The position numbers were made by a program, and so were the translations under genes. 64,000 nucleotides of DNA from the NCBI GenBank assembly GCA_020718845.1, contig DYRG01000003.1, positions 43,629 through 107,628 on the forward strand. Direction: 5' to 3'. Below, piece after piece: positions 9,938-18,586 of the stretch. The notes beneath the pieces are model-generated. The model ran no database searches and was not told where the DNA came from. It worked only from the letters and a program-made list of their open reading frames with translations. How positions within the stretch are numbered: the stretch's first letter is position 1; every line of letters begins with the position of its first letter. Source of the DNA: Thiomargarita sp. (lineage in GTDB: Bacteria > Pseudomonadota > Gammaproteobacteria > Beggiatoales > Beggiatoaceae).

Positions 9938-10369
9938 ATGGAACTGGTAGAAAAAATTAAGTTTATGCGGATGTTTAGAGGATGGTCGCAAGAAGAAATG
10001 GCTGAAAAATTAGATATGACGCTAGGCGGATACGCAAAACTTGAACGCGGAGAGACTGATATAAATTATTCTCGACTACAACAAATTGCTAACATACTTG
10101 GCATTGATTTAGTTCAACTTATTGAATTGAACGATAAAAATGTTTTTAATGTAATTGGCAATCATGATGATTTAAATAAAAAAAACCAAAAAATAATAAA
10201 TTACTATTCATTAGAATCTTCTGTAAATTATTATTCACTGGATTTGCCTGAAACGAAAAATAAAGTAGAAGAACTTTCTCATATTGTAAAACAGCAAATG
10301 CAAGAAATTGATCATTTAAAAATGCTCATCAATTTAATGCAAAAAGAATTTAAATCCGCACTAAAGTAA
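9938..10369 (+). CDS. XRE-family helix-turn-helix regulator with C-terminal coiled coil
   Basis: DNA-binding protein of 143 residues. The first 65 residues form a Cro/CI-type HTH (WSQEEMAEKLDMTLGGYAKLERG), and the last 40 look like a coiled coil (VEELSHIVKQQMQEIDHLKM) that could mediate dimerisation. A GGAG site stands 10 bases before the ATG. It is divergent from the secreted orphan at 9225-9794 and convergent with the kinase/phosphoesterase fusion. The target and signal are unknown. Confidence 0.85.
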   Translation: MELVEKIKFMRMFRGWSQEEMAEKLDMTLGGYAKLERGETDINYSRLQQIANILGIDLVQLIELNDKNVFNVIGNHDDLNKKNQKIINYYSLESSVNYYSLDLPETKNKVEELSHIVKQQMQEIDHLKMLINLMQKEFKSALK

Positions 10370-10411
10370 AAAATTATTATTAATTTTACTTTCAGCATTT
10401 GTGATTATTAA

Positions 10412-11932
10412 CTAGGGTTTTAACATATTAACCAACGTGTGAGGAAAGTTGTTTGCTTCCATGTCACGAATGGTTTTGTCGATGGGGTAATCTAAGCATT
10501 TGAAATGGATTTTATTTTCAGTGCGATCAAATATTGCAAATTGTGCTCCCAATTGACGATTGCGAGGTTGACCAATTGAACCAGGGCAGACTAATGAATG
10601 AGAAAAACGAGTTAAATCAAGGGTTTCCTGAACATAAAACTGATCAGACACACCAGTAATTCTGCCATACATTCCGGGTAAATGTGTATGCCCATGAAAA
10701 CAAAGGCTTATTTTACGATTTTCTAAGGTATCTAAATTGCGCTCATACGTCATTTCATACACATACGCATAGAAAAACAGCGGATCAATTGGCGAACCAT
10801 GCACCGCTAACCATTGATCATTCAATAACATAGGCGGCAAATTTTCCAACCATTGACGATGTTCGGCGTTCACTTGGGTCATATTCCAATTCAATGCCCA
10901 TTGTGCGGTTTTTGAAAAACCTTTGGTAAATTCCCCTGTTGCTAATCCGTGATCATGATTGCCTTTAAGAATCACTAACCCACTGTTTTGTAAGCGTTCG
11001 ATACATTGAACGGGGTGCGGTCCATATCCAACGACATCGCCTAATACAACGCCTTCAGTGATATTTTCATTTCTCAAATAGGTTAAAACGCATTCTAAAG
11101 CGGGCAAATTCGAATGCACATCCGCTAATAAAGCGATGAATCTTTGAGAGTTTTTAGGCGGCTCAGATCGAGTTTTTGCTTGACCTCGCATTAAGGTATT
11201 TACTAACGCATTTAACAAATGTATTTTGGTTTCTGGAATAAAGACGTTTCTAATAAGTTCAGCTAAAACGGTGAAATATTGTTGTCCAAAGAATTTTAAA
11301 ATCAATTCTCGCAAACATCCGCCGAGTTCAGCGCAGGATTCTTCGGTCAACCAAGGCAAACCCCGCAAATACACGCCAAGTGCTTGTGCTGCCGACAAAA
11401 AACAATCCCAGTTGTACACATCATCGTCGAGATAATAAATTTGACCATCTTTTGCAAGCCCAAAATTAGATAATCCTTCATCTAATCTTAAATTGTGAAT
11501 GGTCGCAACATTAAAATACATCCGCCAAATTTTCTCTAACCAATCAACAGCTTCGGAGGAACTTTGCGTAGGATTGTTTAATAAAGAATGCAATGGTTTT
11601 AATAAAGGACAAATGCTGCCAATTAAAGCCTCGCCATCTTCTTGCGGAGCGGCAACAAACCACGTTTTGGTTGGAAAATGAATATTTAAAACTCGTTCTT
11701 TTTCAATCGCTTGCGCAACCCAACGCAACGCAGATTTTTCATCAAAATGAAGTTCAGCTCGAATCTTTAAAATGTTATGATCATCAATATGTAAGCGCGT
11801 GTGCGGACGACCCGTAAAAACTTGTCCATGCTCTAATGCGACTTGTGGTAACGTTAGTAATTTTTCAATGTTTTCAATATGATAGGGCGAGTCGCCAGCG
11901 ATTGCACCCATCAAAGTAATGTTGTATTGCAT
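10412..11932 (-). CDS. Kinase-like domain fused to calcineurin-type metallophosphoesterase
   Basis: Two-domain protein of 506 residues. Residues 1 to about 250 resemble a protein-kinase/aminoglycoside-kinase fold: a lysine in HNILKIRAE, a catalytic-loop-like LDEGLSNFG and a metal-binding-like YYLDDD. This part is a tentative call. Residues from about 265 on are a clear metallophosphoesterase: ADVHSN (D271, H273), GDVVGYG, LKGNHD, AVHGSP and GHTH (H415, H417). Together the parts could add and remove a phosphate or cut a cyclic nucleotide, but the substrate is unknown. The gene is divergent from scpA and their start regions nearly touch. Confidence 0.8.
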   Translation of the reverse strand: MQYNITLMGAIAGDSPYHIENIEKLLTLPQVALEHGQVFTGRPHTRLHIDDHNILKIRAELHFDEKSALRWVAQAIEKERVLNIHFPTKTWFVAAPQEDGEALIGSICPLLKPLHSLLNNPTQSSSEAVDWLEKIWRMYFNVATIHNLRLDEGLSNFGLAKDGQIYYLDDDVYNWDCFLSAAQALGVYLRGLPWLTEESCAELGGCLRELILKFFGQQYFTVLAELIRNVFIPETKIHLLNALVNTLMRGQAKTRSEPPKNSQRFIALLADVHSNLPALECVLTYLRNENITEGVVLGDVVGYGPHPVQCIERLQNSGLVILKGNHDHGLATGEFTKGFSKTAQWALNWNMTQVNAEHRQWLENLPPMLLNDQWLAVHGSPIDPLFFYAYVYEMTYERNLDTLENRKISLCFHGHTHLPGMYGRITGVSDQFYVQETLDLTRFSHSLVCPGSIGQPRNRQLGAQFAIFDRTENKIHFKCLDYPIDKTIRDMEANNFPHTLVNMLKP

Positions 11933-11978
11933 AGGATTCTCTCGTTTTTTGATTCATTCTAACAGGATTTTGATTAAG

Positions 11979-12773
11979 ATGTTACCTACTTCTGAAATAC
12001 CGATTGCAGTTGTTCAAGGTGTACCGTTTATTGAAATGCCTAAAGATTTGTTTATTCCTCCCGATGCTTTGCGAGTTTTTTTAGAAACTTTTGAAGGACC
12101 ATTAGACTTGTTGCTCTATTTAATTCAAAAACAAAATATTGATATTTTACATATCCCCATTGCTCAAATTACCCAACAATATTTGCAGTATATTCATTTA
12201 ATGCAAGAATTACAACTCGATTTAGCGGGAGAGTATTTGTCAATGGCGAGTTTATTATTAGAAATCAAATCCCGTTTGCTATTGCCACAACCCGATAAAA
12301 AAGTTGATAATGATCCGCGTCGTCAATTAATTCAACAATTAGAAGAATATGCTGCCATCAAACGTGCCGCAGAAATGCTGGGTGAATATCCGATCATTGG
12401 ACGAGATACCTTTTTAACTGAAGTGTTTGTTCCCGAAGTTGCTCGCCCAAAAATTCCTCCGAATATTAAATTAAATGATTTATTAGAAGCAATGCAAGAT
12501 GTGTTATTGAGAATTGAATTATTTACCGCGCATCAAATCACTCGTGAACCGCTTTCGGTTCGAGAAAGAATGACGTTTATTTTAGAATTATTTAAAACCA
12601 ATTTACAGCTTGAGTTCTACAGTTGTTTTAAATCCCAAGAATTAAGAGCTGGCGTAGTGGTTGCTTTTTTAGCTATTTTAGAACTCGCCAAAGAAAGTTT
12701 GCTCAAAATTGATCAACACAGCACGTTCGCACCGATTTCTCTTTTTGTCGAAAATATTCACGAATCTATATGA
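11979..12773 (+). CDS. scpA: Segregation and condensation protein A
   Basis: Kleisin subunit of the SMC-ScpAB condensin, which bridges SMC heads during chromosome compaction and segregation. The 264-residue product has the hallmark FEGPLDLLLYLIQKQNIDI and later LLLEIKSRLLLP, with the C-terminal winged-helix part. The ATG at 11979 is preferred over an upstream TTG at 11919, which would overlap the divergent gene. scpB is not adjacent. A lipoprotein gene follows 8 bases later. Confidence 0.92.
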   Translation: MLPTSEIPIAVVQGVPFIEMPKDLFIPPDALRVFLETFEGPLDLLLYLIQKQNIDILHIPIAQITQQYLQYIHLMQELQLDLAGEYLSMASLLLEIKSRLLLPQPDKKVDNDPRRQLIQQLEEYAAIKRAAEMLGEYPIIGRDTFLTEVFVPEVARPKIPPNIKLNDLLEAMQDVLLRIELFTAHQITREPLSVRERMTFILELFKTNLQLEFYSCFKSQELRAGVVVAFLAILELAKESLLKIDQHSTFAPISLFVENIHESI

Positions 12774-12781
12774 GGTTTGTT

Positions 12782-13612
12782 ATGAAAAAGTTATTTCTAG
12801 TTTTATTCGTTTTAAATGGTTGTACAACATACATTCATCGTTATGAAGTTGCTCAACCGACAAACCCTCAATTGAACACTTCAAATCAATTAGGACAAAT
12901 CATTAATGGAAAGCAACAATGTTTGAGTTTCTCTGCGGGACAAATCGTGAATTTGAAATCCTGCGATGGAAATCCTGCGCAACAATGGGTTTATGAACCT
13001 CAAACCGCCATTTTACGCAATCCAATCAGTGGGTTATGTTTAGATGTTGCGGCAGATGTGGTGACTTCGGGCGTGTTTTTGGCGGGAAAACCTTGTCAAA
13101 ATATGCCTTCACAACAATGGTTTTTTGATCGACAAAATCTTTATAATTCAATGGGTTGGTGCATTGATGAAATGAAAGAAACCACCCAAACGGTCGCTTA
13201 TTTAGCCGCGTGCAGCAATCGACCCGCGCAGCAATTTCATTTAATTCAATTAAATCAACCAGTTACTTCTTATATCGCGCCGCAATCGCCAACGCCCGTT
13301 TATCAACCGATTGTCGTTCAAGATCGGACGTATTATTCGCCGTTTTTTTACACATATCCTTATTTTTATTGGAATTTTTATTATCATTATCCGCATCGCC
13401 CGATTCATCACAGTCCACCGCATCGTCATGAACCGCCGCCTCATCGCCCCGTCGTGCCCGTGAAACCTACGCCCGCTGCGCCGATTAGCCCTCTGCCTGT
13501 CGATAAAAACCGCGATGGGCGTTATGATAGGGGGGATTTGAACCGCAACGATTCGCTTAAAGGACGCATTGGCATTAATCCGCCCGCCCGTCCCCATAAA
13601 TCAAACAAGTAA
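12782..13612 (+). CDS. Ricin-type beta-trefoil lectin lipoprotein
   Basis: Predicted outer-membrane or cell-surface lipoprotein of 276 residues. The signal peptide ends in a lipobox (VLNGC). Residues about 40-160 form a ricin-B-type trefoil with three QxW-like repeats (PAQQWVY, PSQQWFF, PAQQFHL), suggesting carbohydrate binding. The C-terminal third is rich in Tyr, then His and Pro (around 13375-13450), and ends in a D/N/R-rich stretch resembling a dockerin- or calcium-type loop (DKNRDGRYDRGDLN). TGAGG precedes the ATG. The His/Pro-rich tail could bind metals; that is inference. Confidence 0.8.
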   Translation: MKKLFLVLFVLNGCTTYIHRYEVAQPTNPQLNTSNQLGQIINGKQQCLSFSAGQIVNLKSCDGNPAQQWVYEPQTAILRNPISGLCLDVAADVVTSGVFLAGKPCQNMPSQQWFFDRQNLYNSMGWCIDEMKETTQTVAYLAACSNRPAQQFHLIQLNQPVTSYIAPQSPTPVYQPIVVQDRTYYSPFFYTYPYFYWNFYYHYPHRPIHHSPPHRHEPPPHRPVVPVKPTPAAPISPLPVDKNRDGRYDRGDLNRNDSLKGRIGINPPARPHKSNK

Positions 13613-13641
13613 TTTCGTAAAAACAAAAAGGAGGATGTAAC

Positions 13642-14049
13642 ATGGCTTTAGTGGTTTGGAACGATAATTTTAGTGTGCAAGTTGCAGAAATAGATACGCA
13701 ACATCAAAAACTTATTGCGATCATCAACGAATTAGACGACGCAATTAAAGCAAATCATAGCAACGAAGCATTAGGTCAAGTTTTAGCGGAATTATTAGAT
13801 TACACTAAAACCCATTTTGAATATGAAGAAAACCTTTTATCTTCAAATGGTTATCCGATGTTTGATCCGCACAAAGCAGAACACGATGCTCTCGCCGAGA
13901 AAGTCGTTTTTATGGGCGACATCTTTGCAAAAGGTCAAAACATCGACAGTGGACAATTAATGAACTTCCTTAAATTCTGGATCGAGGAACATATCCTTGA
14001 AATCGACAAAAAATATTCCTCCCATTTACATAGCAAAGGCGTGCATTAA
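13642..14049 (+). CDS. Bacteriohemerythrin
   Basis: Oxygen-binding non-haem di-iron protein, 135 residues. All seven iron ligands of the family are present: H21, H58, E62, H77, H81, H117 and D122. There is no signal peptide, so it is cytosolic and may store, deliver or buffer oxygen, which suits a microaerophile with oxygen-sensitive enzymes. An excellent Shine-Dalgarno (AAGGAGG) lies 7 bases before the ATG, suggesting strong translation. Confidence 0.95.
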   Translation: MALVVWNDNFSVQVAEIDTQHQKLIAIINELDDAIKANHSNEALGQVLAELLDYTKTHFEYEENLLSSNGYPMFDPHKAEHDALAEKVVFMGDIFAKGQNIDSGQLMNFLKFWIEEHILEIDKKYSSHLHSKGVH

Positions 14050-14064
14050 CTTATTTCAAATCTT

Positions 14065-14104
14065 TTTCTCTCATTCTTATGTTCGAGTGTAGGAATAAGA
14101 GAAA
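14065..14104 (+). terminator. Hairpin after bacteriohemerythrin
   Basis: Two 12-base arms (TTTCTCTCATTC and GAATAAGAGAAA) pair with one mismatch around a 16-base loop, followed by TATTTT. The position 15 bases after the hemerythrin stop fits an intrinsic terminator. Confidence 0.55.
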
Positions 14105-14128
14105 TATTTTATAAAACCGAGAGAAAAC

Positions 14129-14383
14129 ATGAAAACAATTACTATCGAAGTCGAAGATAACTATTGGTTAGAAATATTAAATCTAATCAAAACATTTCCT
14201 ATCAAAATCATCGAAGAAAAAAACACTGATTCAACCCTAAAAATTCCTCACAAAACACCTTCAACTGAGGGAGAAAAAATATTAGCTATTTTACAAAAAA
14301 CGGGTTTCTTGGGAAGTATGCCAGATGTTGCTAATTTATCAGAAAATTACAAAGATTATTTGGATTGGAGCGATAAAACATGA
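14129..14383 (+). CDS. Antitoxin-like protein of a PIN toxin module
   Basis: Small acidic protein of 84 residues beginning MKTITIEVEDNYW, a style common in antitoxins encoded ahead of PIN toxins; the middle part is flexible and Lys/Thr-rich. Its last 4 bases overlap the start of the PIN gene (ATGA), the usual antitoxin-toxin coupling. The assignment rests mainly on this context. Confidence 0.65.
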   Translation: MKTITIEVEDNYWLEILNLIKTFPIKIIEEKNTDSTLKIPHKTPSTEGEKILAILQKTGFLGSMPDVANLSENYKDYLDWSDKT

Positions 14384-14796
14384 TCATTACTGATAGTGGG
14401 TTTTGGGTTGCTCTGGTTAATCCTAATGATACGCATCACCAAAGTGTAATTCAAACCTTAACTAAAATTACCGAACCATTGATTACAACCTATCCCGTTC
14501 TTACTGAAGTTTGTCATTTGTTGCTCAAACGACGTGGTAGAAAATCAATGTTATCTTTTATGGAAAGTTACCAACAAAATGCTTTTAGTATTTTTCAAAT
14601 AGAACCGCATCATAAACAAAAACTTTTTATTTTAATGCAACAATATATTGATTTACCAATGGATTTTGCCGATGCTTCTTTAGTTTTATTAGCCGAACAC
14701 TTAGGACATGGTAGAATTTTAAGCACTGATCAACGCGATTTTAATACTTATCGTTGGAAACAAACTAAACCATTTGAAAATTTATTGTTTTTGTAA
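14380..14796 (+). CDS. PIN-domain toxin (VapC-like ribonuclease)
   Basis: PIN-fold ribonuclease of 138 residues, probably the toxin of a type II module acting on RNA. The acidic active site is visible: D5 (ITDSGFW), E43 (LTEVCHLL), D98 (DFADASLV) and D117/D120 (STDQRDF). It overlaps the upstream antitoxin gene by 4 bases. The nuclease gene at 14895 follows on the same strand after about 100 bases. Confidence 0.85.
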   Translation: MIITDSGFWVALVNPNDTHHQSVIQTLTKITEPLITTYPVLTEVCHLLLKRRGRKSMLSFMESYQQNAFSIFQIEPHHKQKLFILMQQYIDLPMDFADASLVLLAEHLGHGRILSTDQRDFNTYRWKQTKPFENLLFL

Positions 14797-14894
14797 TTTA
14801 ACTTGGGTTACATTAATTTATTTCAAAGTTCCTTTCAATTATCGATGCTATAATTTTCCACAATGTTTTTTCTTTTTAACCTTTCAATAAACCT

Positions 14895-16187
14895 ATGAAT
14901 ATCGACGAACAACGCTTACAACAGTTTTTCACCGAATTAAATGCCAAACGTAAGGCTTTTGATGAAAACTATAAATATTTTGCCCCACAACTTGCCCCGC
15001 AATTTAATTGTTTTGATTTCATCGCCCCTAATGAAAATAAACTCTCAGAAATCATTGCTCATTTATTAAATCCACAAGTATTAAATCCACAAGCAACTCA
15101 TGCACAGGGCAATTTGTTTTTAAAGCTATTTTTTAAGCAAATAGGGATTGACTATCCTGATTGTAATCAAGAAATTACTACTGTTAATTGTGAAGTAGCC
15201 ATTCAAAATAACCGTCGTATTGATATTTTGGTTGATTTTGGAAAAGACTGTTTTGGTTTAGCAATTGAAAATAAACCTTGGACGGGAGATCAATATAAAC
15301 AACTATCCGATTATAATAAACATTTAAACAATATTTATAGAAATAAATACTGTTTAATTTATTTATCGGGTTATGATTCTGATCCTAGTGAGAACAGCAT
15401 AACTAAAGCAGAAAAAGAACAATTAGAGAAAAGCAATCATTATAAGAAAATAAATTTCTTTAATATTGTTTCATGGTTAGAACAATGTGAGAAAGCATCT
15501 AAATCCGATCACGTTAAACATTTTCTACGCGATTTTATCGCTTATTGTCAAAAAACATTTTTAGGAGTAACGAATATGATTGATAAAGATGTAATTAAGA
15601 AAACCATTTTAGAAAATGATAACAATATAGAGTTAGCATTTGCTGTTGAGAAACAAATGTCGAGTGTAAAGGAATCTCTATTAAAGGATTTTGCTAATAG
15701 TTTGAAAGAGAAGTTTGAAGCTAAATATAAAGATAAAGGCTGGGTATGTGAAATTGAAGACAATTTCAGCTCCTTATTTGAAAGATATAAAGGAATTAAA
15801 TTTTATAAACGTGGATGGAATAAATATCGTCTTAGATTTCATTCCGAGAGAACAAGATGTACTGAATTTATTTGGGGAGTTGCGAAAAAGGATGGTAATA
15901 TACCTGATATTAATTTGGACATAAAAAAGTTGAATGAAAATCTAAATGAATCAGGTAAAAAAAGTAATTACTGGCCTTGGTGGTGTTATTTTCAGGAACC
16001 GTACAGAAATTGGGATATAAATGTTGAACCTTGGCTTGGCATTCAATCAAAAGAAAAAGAAATAGTTAAATTTGTAATGGATAAAATTGAAGCATTAATC
16101 TATGAAGCAGAAGGCTTTATTGATCAAGCTGAGGGATTAACACCAACCCCAAAAACAGTTGTTAATGAAGCAGATAAACAACCTTAA
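14895..16187 (+). CDS. PD-(D/E)XK nuclease superfamily protein
   Basis: Predicted nuclease of 430 residues. The N-terminal half has the PD-(D/E)XK core: NENKLSEIIAHLL, D110 in RRIDILVDFG and E125-N-K127 in LAIENKPW, followed by QL.DYN, which recalls the PDDEXK_4 group. The C-terminal half (from about residue 230) contains a predicted DNA-contacting or sensor region rich in Trp and Lys and no named domain. It stands 14 bases before rnfD on the same strand, an unusual neighbour. Restriction, repair or phage defence are possible roles; none is shown by the sequence. Confidence 0.75.
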   Translation: MNIDEQRLQQFFTELNAKRKAFDENYKYFAPQLAPQFNCFDFIAPNENKLSEIIAHLLNPQVLNPQATHAQGNLFLKLFFKQIGIDYPDCNQEITTVNCEVAIQNNRRIDILVDFGKDCFGLAIENKPWTGDQYKQLSDYNKHLNNIYRNKYCLIYLSGYDSDPSENSITKAEKEQLEKSNHYKKINFFNIVSWLEQCEKASKSDHVKHFLRDFIAYCQKTFLGVTNMIDKDVIKKTILENDNNIELAFAVEKQMSSVKESLLKDFANSLKEKFEAKYKDKGWVCEIEDNFSSLFERYKGIKFYKRGWNKYRLRFHSERTRCTEFIWGVAKKDGNIPDINLDIKKLNENLNESGKKSNYWPWWCYFQEPYRNWDINVEPWLGIQSKEKEIVKFVMDKIEALIYEAEGFIDQAEGLTPTPKTVVNEADKQP

Positions 16188-16201
16188 AGGAAAATAGAAA
16201 C

Positions 16202-17218
16202 ATGGCGTTGGTAATGTCGGCTGCACCGTTTGGGCATCAAAGTTATAGCGTGGGACAAATCATGCGACAAGTGATTTACGCGCTAATTCCAGCGGTAAGT
16301 TTGTGTGTGTGGTTCTTTGGTTTTGGGATTATCGTTCAAATACTTTTAGGGGTTGCAACGGCATTAATTACCGAAACCCTAATGTTATATTTGCGTGAAC
16401 GACCAATTAAACTTTTTCTTAATGATTTCAGTGCGATATTAACTGCAATCTTATTAGCAGTTGCCATTCCACCTTATTCGCCTTGGTGGATGATTGTGTT
16501 AGGCGTGAGCTTTTCTTTGGTGTTTGCAAAACATTTGTACGGCGGTTTAGGTTTCAACCCTTTTAATCCAGCCATGATTGGTTATGCGGTGTTATTAATT
16601 TCCTTTCCAAAAGAAATGACAAATTGGTCAATGTTTGAAATAGATAAATTAGTTGACATGATCTTTTTTAGCATAGGAAATAATGACGCTCACACGGGAG
16701 CAACTGCTTTAGATGCGGTGAAAACTCATGTAAAACAAAACTTGAGTTTAACTGAATTATTTAATCAACCGATGTGGGGTTTGTTAAGTCTTAAAAAATG
16801 GGAATGGGTGGGGATTGCTTATTTTAGTGGTGGTGTTTATTTAATTTATAAGAAAATCATTACATGGCATATTCCCGTTGCAATGTTATTAAGTTTATTT
16901 TTAATTGCAACGTTGTTTTATGTTTGGCAACCTCAAACTTATCCGTCGGGATTATTTCATTTGTTTAGTGGTGCAACAATGTTGGGAGCATTTTTTATTG
17001 CCACTGATCCCGTTACAGCAGCGACTTCCAATCGAGGAAAGTTGTTTTATGGAATTGGCATTGGAATGATTATTTATATTATAAGAACTTGGGGTAATTA
17101 TCCTGACGGAATAGCGTTTGCAGTTCTTTTGATGAATTTAGCAGCGCCGACTATCGATTATTATACGAAACCACCTTATTTTGGAGAACAAACCTATAAA
17201 AAGGAATTGCATAAATGA
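16202..17218 (+). CDS. rnfD: Electron transport complex subunit RnfD
   Basis: Integral membrane flavoprotein subunit of the ion-pumping ferredoxin:NAD oxidoreductase (Rnf/Rsx), 338 residues. The covalent FMN site is the threonine of the TGATAL motif (T168), and the conserved HLFSGATMLGAFFIATDP segment is intact. Multiple membrane helices are evident. It overlaps rnfG by 4 bases (ATGA). The rnfA, B, C and E genes are not in the window; the Rnf complex often feeds electrons to nitrogenase, which agrees with nifL/nifA being present. Confidence 0.92.
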   Translation: MALVMSAAPFGHQSYSVGQIMRQVIYALIPAVSLCVWFFGFGIIVQILLGVATALITETLMLYLRERPIKLFLNDFSAILTAILLAVAIPPYSPWWMIVLGVSFSLVFAKHLYGGLGFNPFNPAMIGYAVLLISFPKEMTNWSMFEIDKLVDMIFFSIGNNDAHTGATALDAVKTHVKQNLSLTELFNQPMWGLLSLKKWEWVGIAYFSGGVYLIYKKIITWHIPVAMLLSLFLIATLFYVWQPQTYPSGLFHLFSGATMLGAFFIATDPVTAATSNRGKLFYGIGIGMIIYIIRTWGNYPDGIAFAVLLMNLAAPTIDYYTKPPYFGEQTYKKELHK

Positions 17219-17838
17219 GCACCGAATCGCTAAAACAAATTGTGAGCAAAATGGCGGTTATTTTATTTCTATTTACGGCGATTGGAACAGCGATTGTTTC
17301 GTTAAGTTATGATCTTACAAAAAACCTGATTACTGACAATCAAAAACAAACTCTGTTAAAACAATTAAATTCACTGATTTCAACAGATTTGTATGATAAT
17401 GATTTGCTTAATGATAAAATTGAAATCATCGATAAAGAAAATTTGGGAACAACTATGCCAGTTTCTTTTTATCGTGCGAGGAAACAAAATCAACCTCAAG
17501 CAATCATTTTTATGCCAGTTGCACCAGATGGTTATGGGGGGAGCATTCAATTATTGGTAGGCATTACAATTGAGGGCACTTTATTAGGTGTAAGAGTGGT
17601 TTCTCATCAAGAAACCCCTGGATTAGGTGATTTGATTGAAGAAAAACGTTCAAAATGGATTTATAGTTTTAATGGATTTTCTTTAGAATATCCACCTTTA
17701 GAAAAGTGGAACGTTAAAAAAGACGGCGGGATATTTGATCAATTCACGGGTGCAACTATTACGCCTCGATCAATTGTTAAAGCGGTAAAGAAAAGTTTAA
17801 TCTTTTTTCAAAACAAAAAAGAGCAATTATTTCAATAA
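17215..17838 (+). CDS. rnfG: Electron transport complex subunit RnfG
   Basis: Periplasm-facing FMN subunit of the Rnf complex, 207 residues. It has an N-terminal membrane anchor (about 12-32) and an FMN-binding domain with the flavinylation motif FTGATITP (T181), plus the conserved HQETPGLGDLIE. It starts inside the end of rnfD. No rnfE follows, so D and G form an isolated pair. NqrC is the main alternative, but the partner is RnfD-like in length and motif. Confidence 0.9.
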   Translation: MSTESLKQIVSKMAVILFLFTAIGTAIVSLSYDLTKNLITDNQKQTLLKQLNSLISTDLYDNDLLNDKIEIIDKENLGTTMPVSFYRARKQNQPQAIIFMPVAPDGYGGSIQLLVGITIEGTLLGVRVVSHQETPGLGDLIEEKRSKWIYSFNGFSLEYPPLEKWNVKKDGGIFDQFTGATITPRSIVKAVKKSLIFFQNKKEQLFQ

Positions 17839-17974
17839 ACTCTTTAGGAAACTAACCCAATAAAGCTGGCAAACGAAATAGATCACTGCGATCATAAGAA
17901 CCTCCTATAAAAGTTGCTTTGTTTTAGATTGAGGATAAAATATGATCACGTTAAATACTTTTAAGAGGATTGTT

Positions 17975-18496
17975 ATGAAGAAATGGTTGATGTTGGCACT
18001 AAGCCTGACGGCGTGTACGGCGAGTTCAGAAATGCTTACGCCGATTCAAGGTCGTCCGCAAGCACCTGATTTTATTCTAAAAGATGTGCATGGACAAACG
18101 CATCAATTAGCAAATTATCGTGGAAAAGTGGTGGTGGTGAATTTTTGGGCAACGTGGTGTCCGCCGTGCGTGCACGAAATGCCGTCAATGCAAAAAGCGT
18201 GGGAATCAATCCGCAATGATAATATGGTTATTTTGGCGATCAATAATGGTGAGGATTTAGAAAAAGTCCAAGCATTTCGCAACAAAATGCCGCTCACTTT
18301 TCCTTTATTATTAGATACTAACGCGAACATTATGGCAGAATGGAAAGCGCGTGGAATGCCGAGTACTTTTGTGGTTGATCCAGAAGGACACTTGGTTTAT
18401 CAAGCACTTGGCGGACGCGATTGGAATCACCCAGCTATTTTAAAAATTTTGCGCGGTTTGTTTAAAAATACCACGCCTAATATAACTAAATCCTAA
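17975..18496 (+). CDS. TlpA-like thioredoxin-fold lipoprotein
   Basis: Envelope thiol-disulfide oxidoreductase of the TlpA/ResA type, 173 residues. A lipobox (SLTAC) follows the signal peptide, and the active site is WATWCPPC. The conserved GMPSTFVVDPEG (cis-Pro region) is intact. The ATG at 17975 is chosen over one at 17942 because AGAGGA lies 6 bases upstream and the signal peptide then begins at MKKW. It may reduce haem-binding or other exported cysteines. A strong bidirectional hairpin follows. Confidence 0.88.
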   Translation: MKKWLMLALSLTACTASSEMLTPIQGRPQAPDFILKDVHGQTHQLANYRGKVVVVNFWATWCPPCVHEMPSMQKAWESIRNDNMVILAINNGEDLEKVQAFRNKMPLTFPLLLDTNANIMAEWKARGMPSTFVVDPEGHLVYQALGGRDWNHPAILKILRGLFKNTTPNITKS

Positions 18497-18498
18497 TC

Positions 18499-18539
18499 AA
18501 TTCAATGGGTTATTTGTATAAAAGATAACCCATTGAATT
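18499..18539. terminator. Bidirectional terminator hairpin between tlpA-like gene and kup
   Basis: Two perfect 15-base arms (AATTCAATGGGTTAT and its complement) around an 11-base loop lie between convergent genes. This is the longest perfect inverted repeat noted in this part of the window and fits termination from both sides. Confidence 0.75.
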
Positions 18540-18586
18540 AAATCCTAATTTAAAAACATAACAACTACAAAGAATCGAGAGAGCAA

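Noticed and set aside
13250..13597. Long minus-strand open frame inside the lectin gene
   Set aside because: Its product is a low-complexity Arg/Ile-rich chain with no ribosome site; it is a shadow of the His/Pro-rich coding tail on the plus strand.
16964..16980. SGAT motif in RnfD as the flavin attachment site
   Set aside because: This SGAT is part of the general conserved HLFSGATMLGAFF segment; the TGATAL motif at residue 168 better matches the known RnfD flavinylation site.
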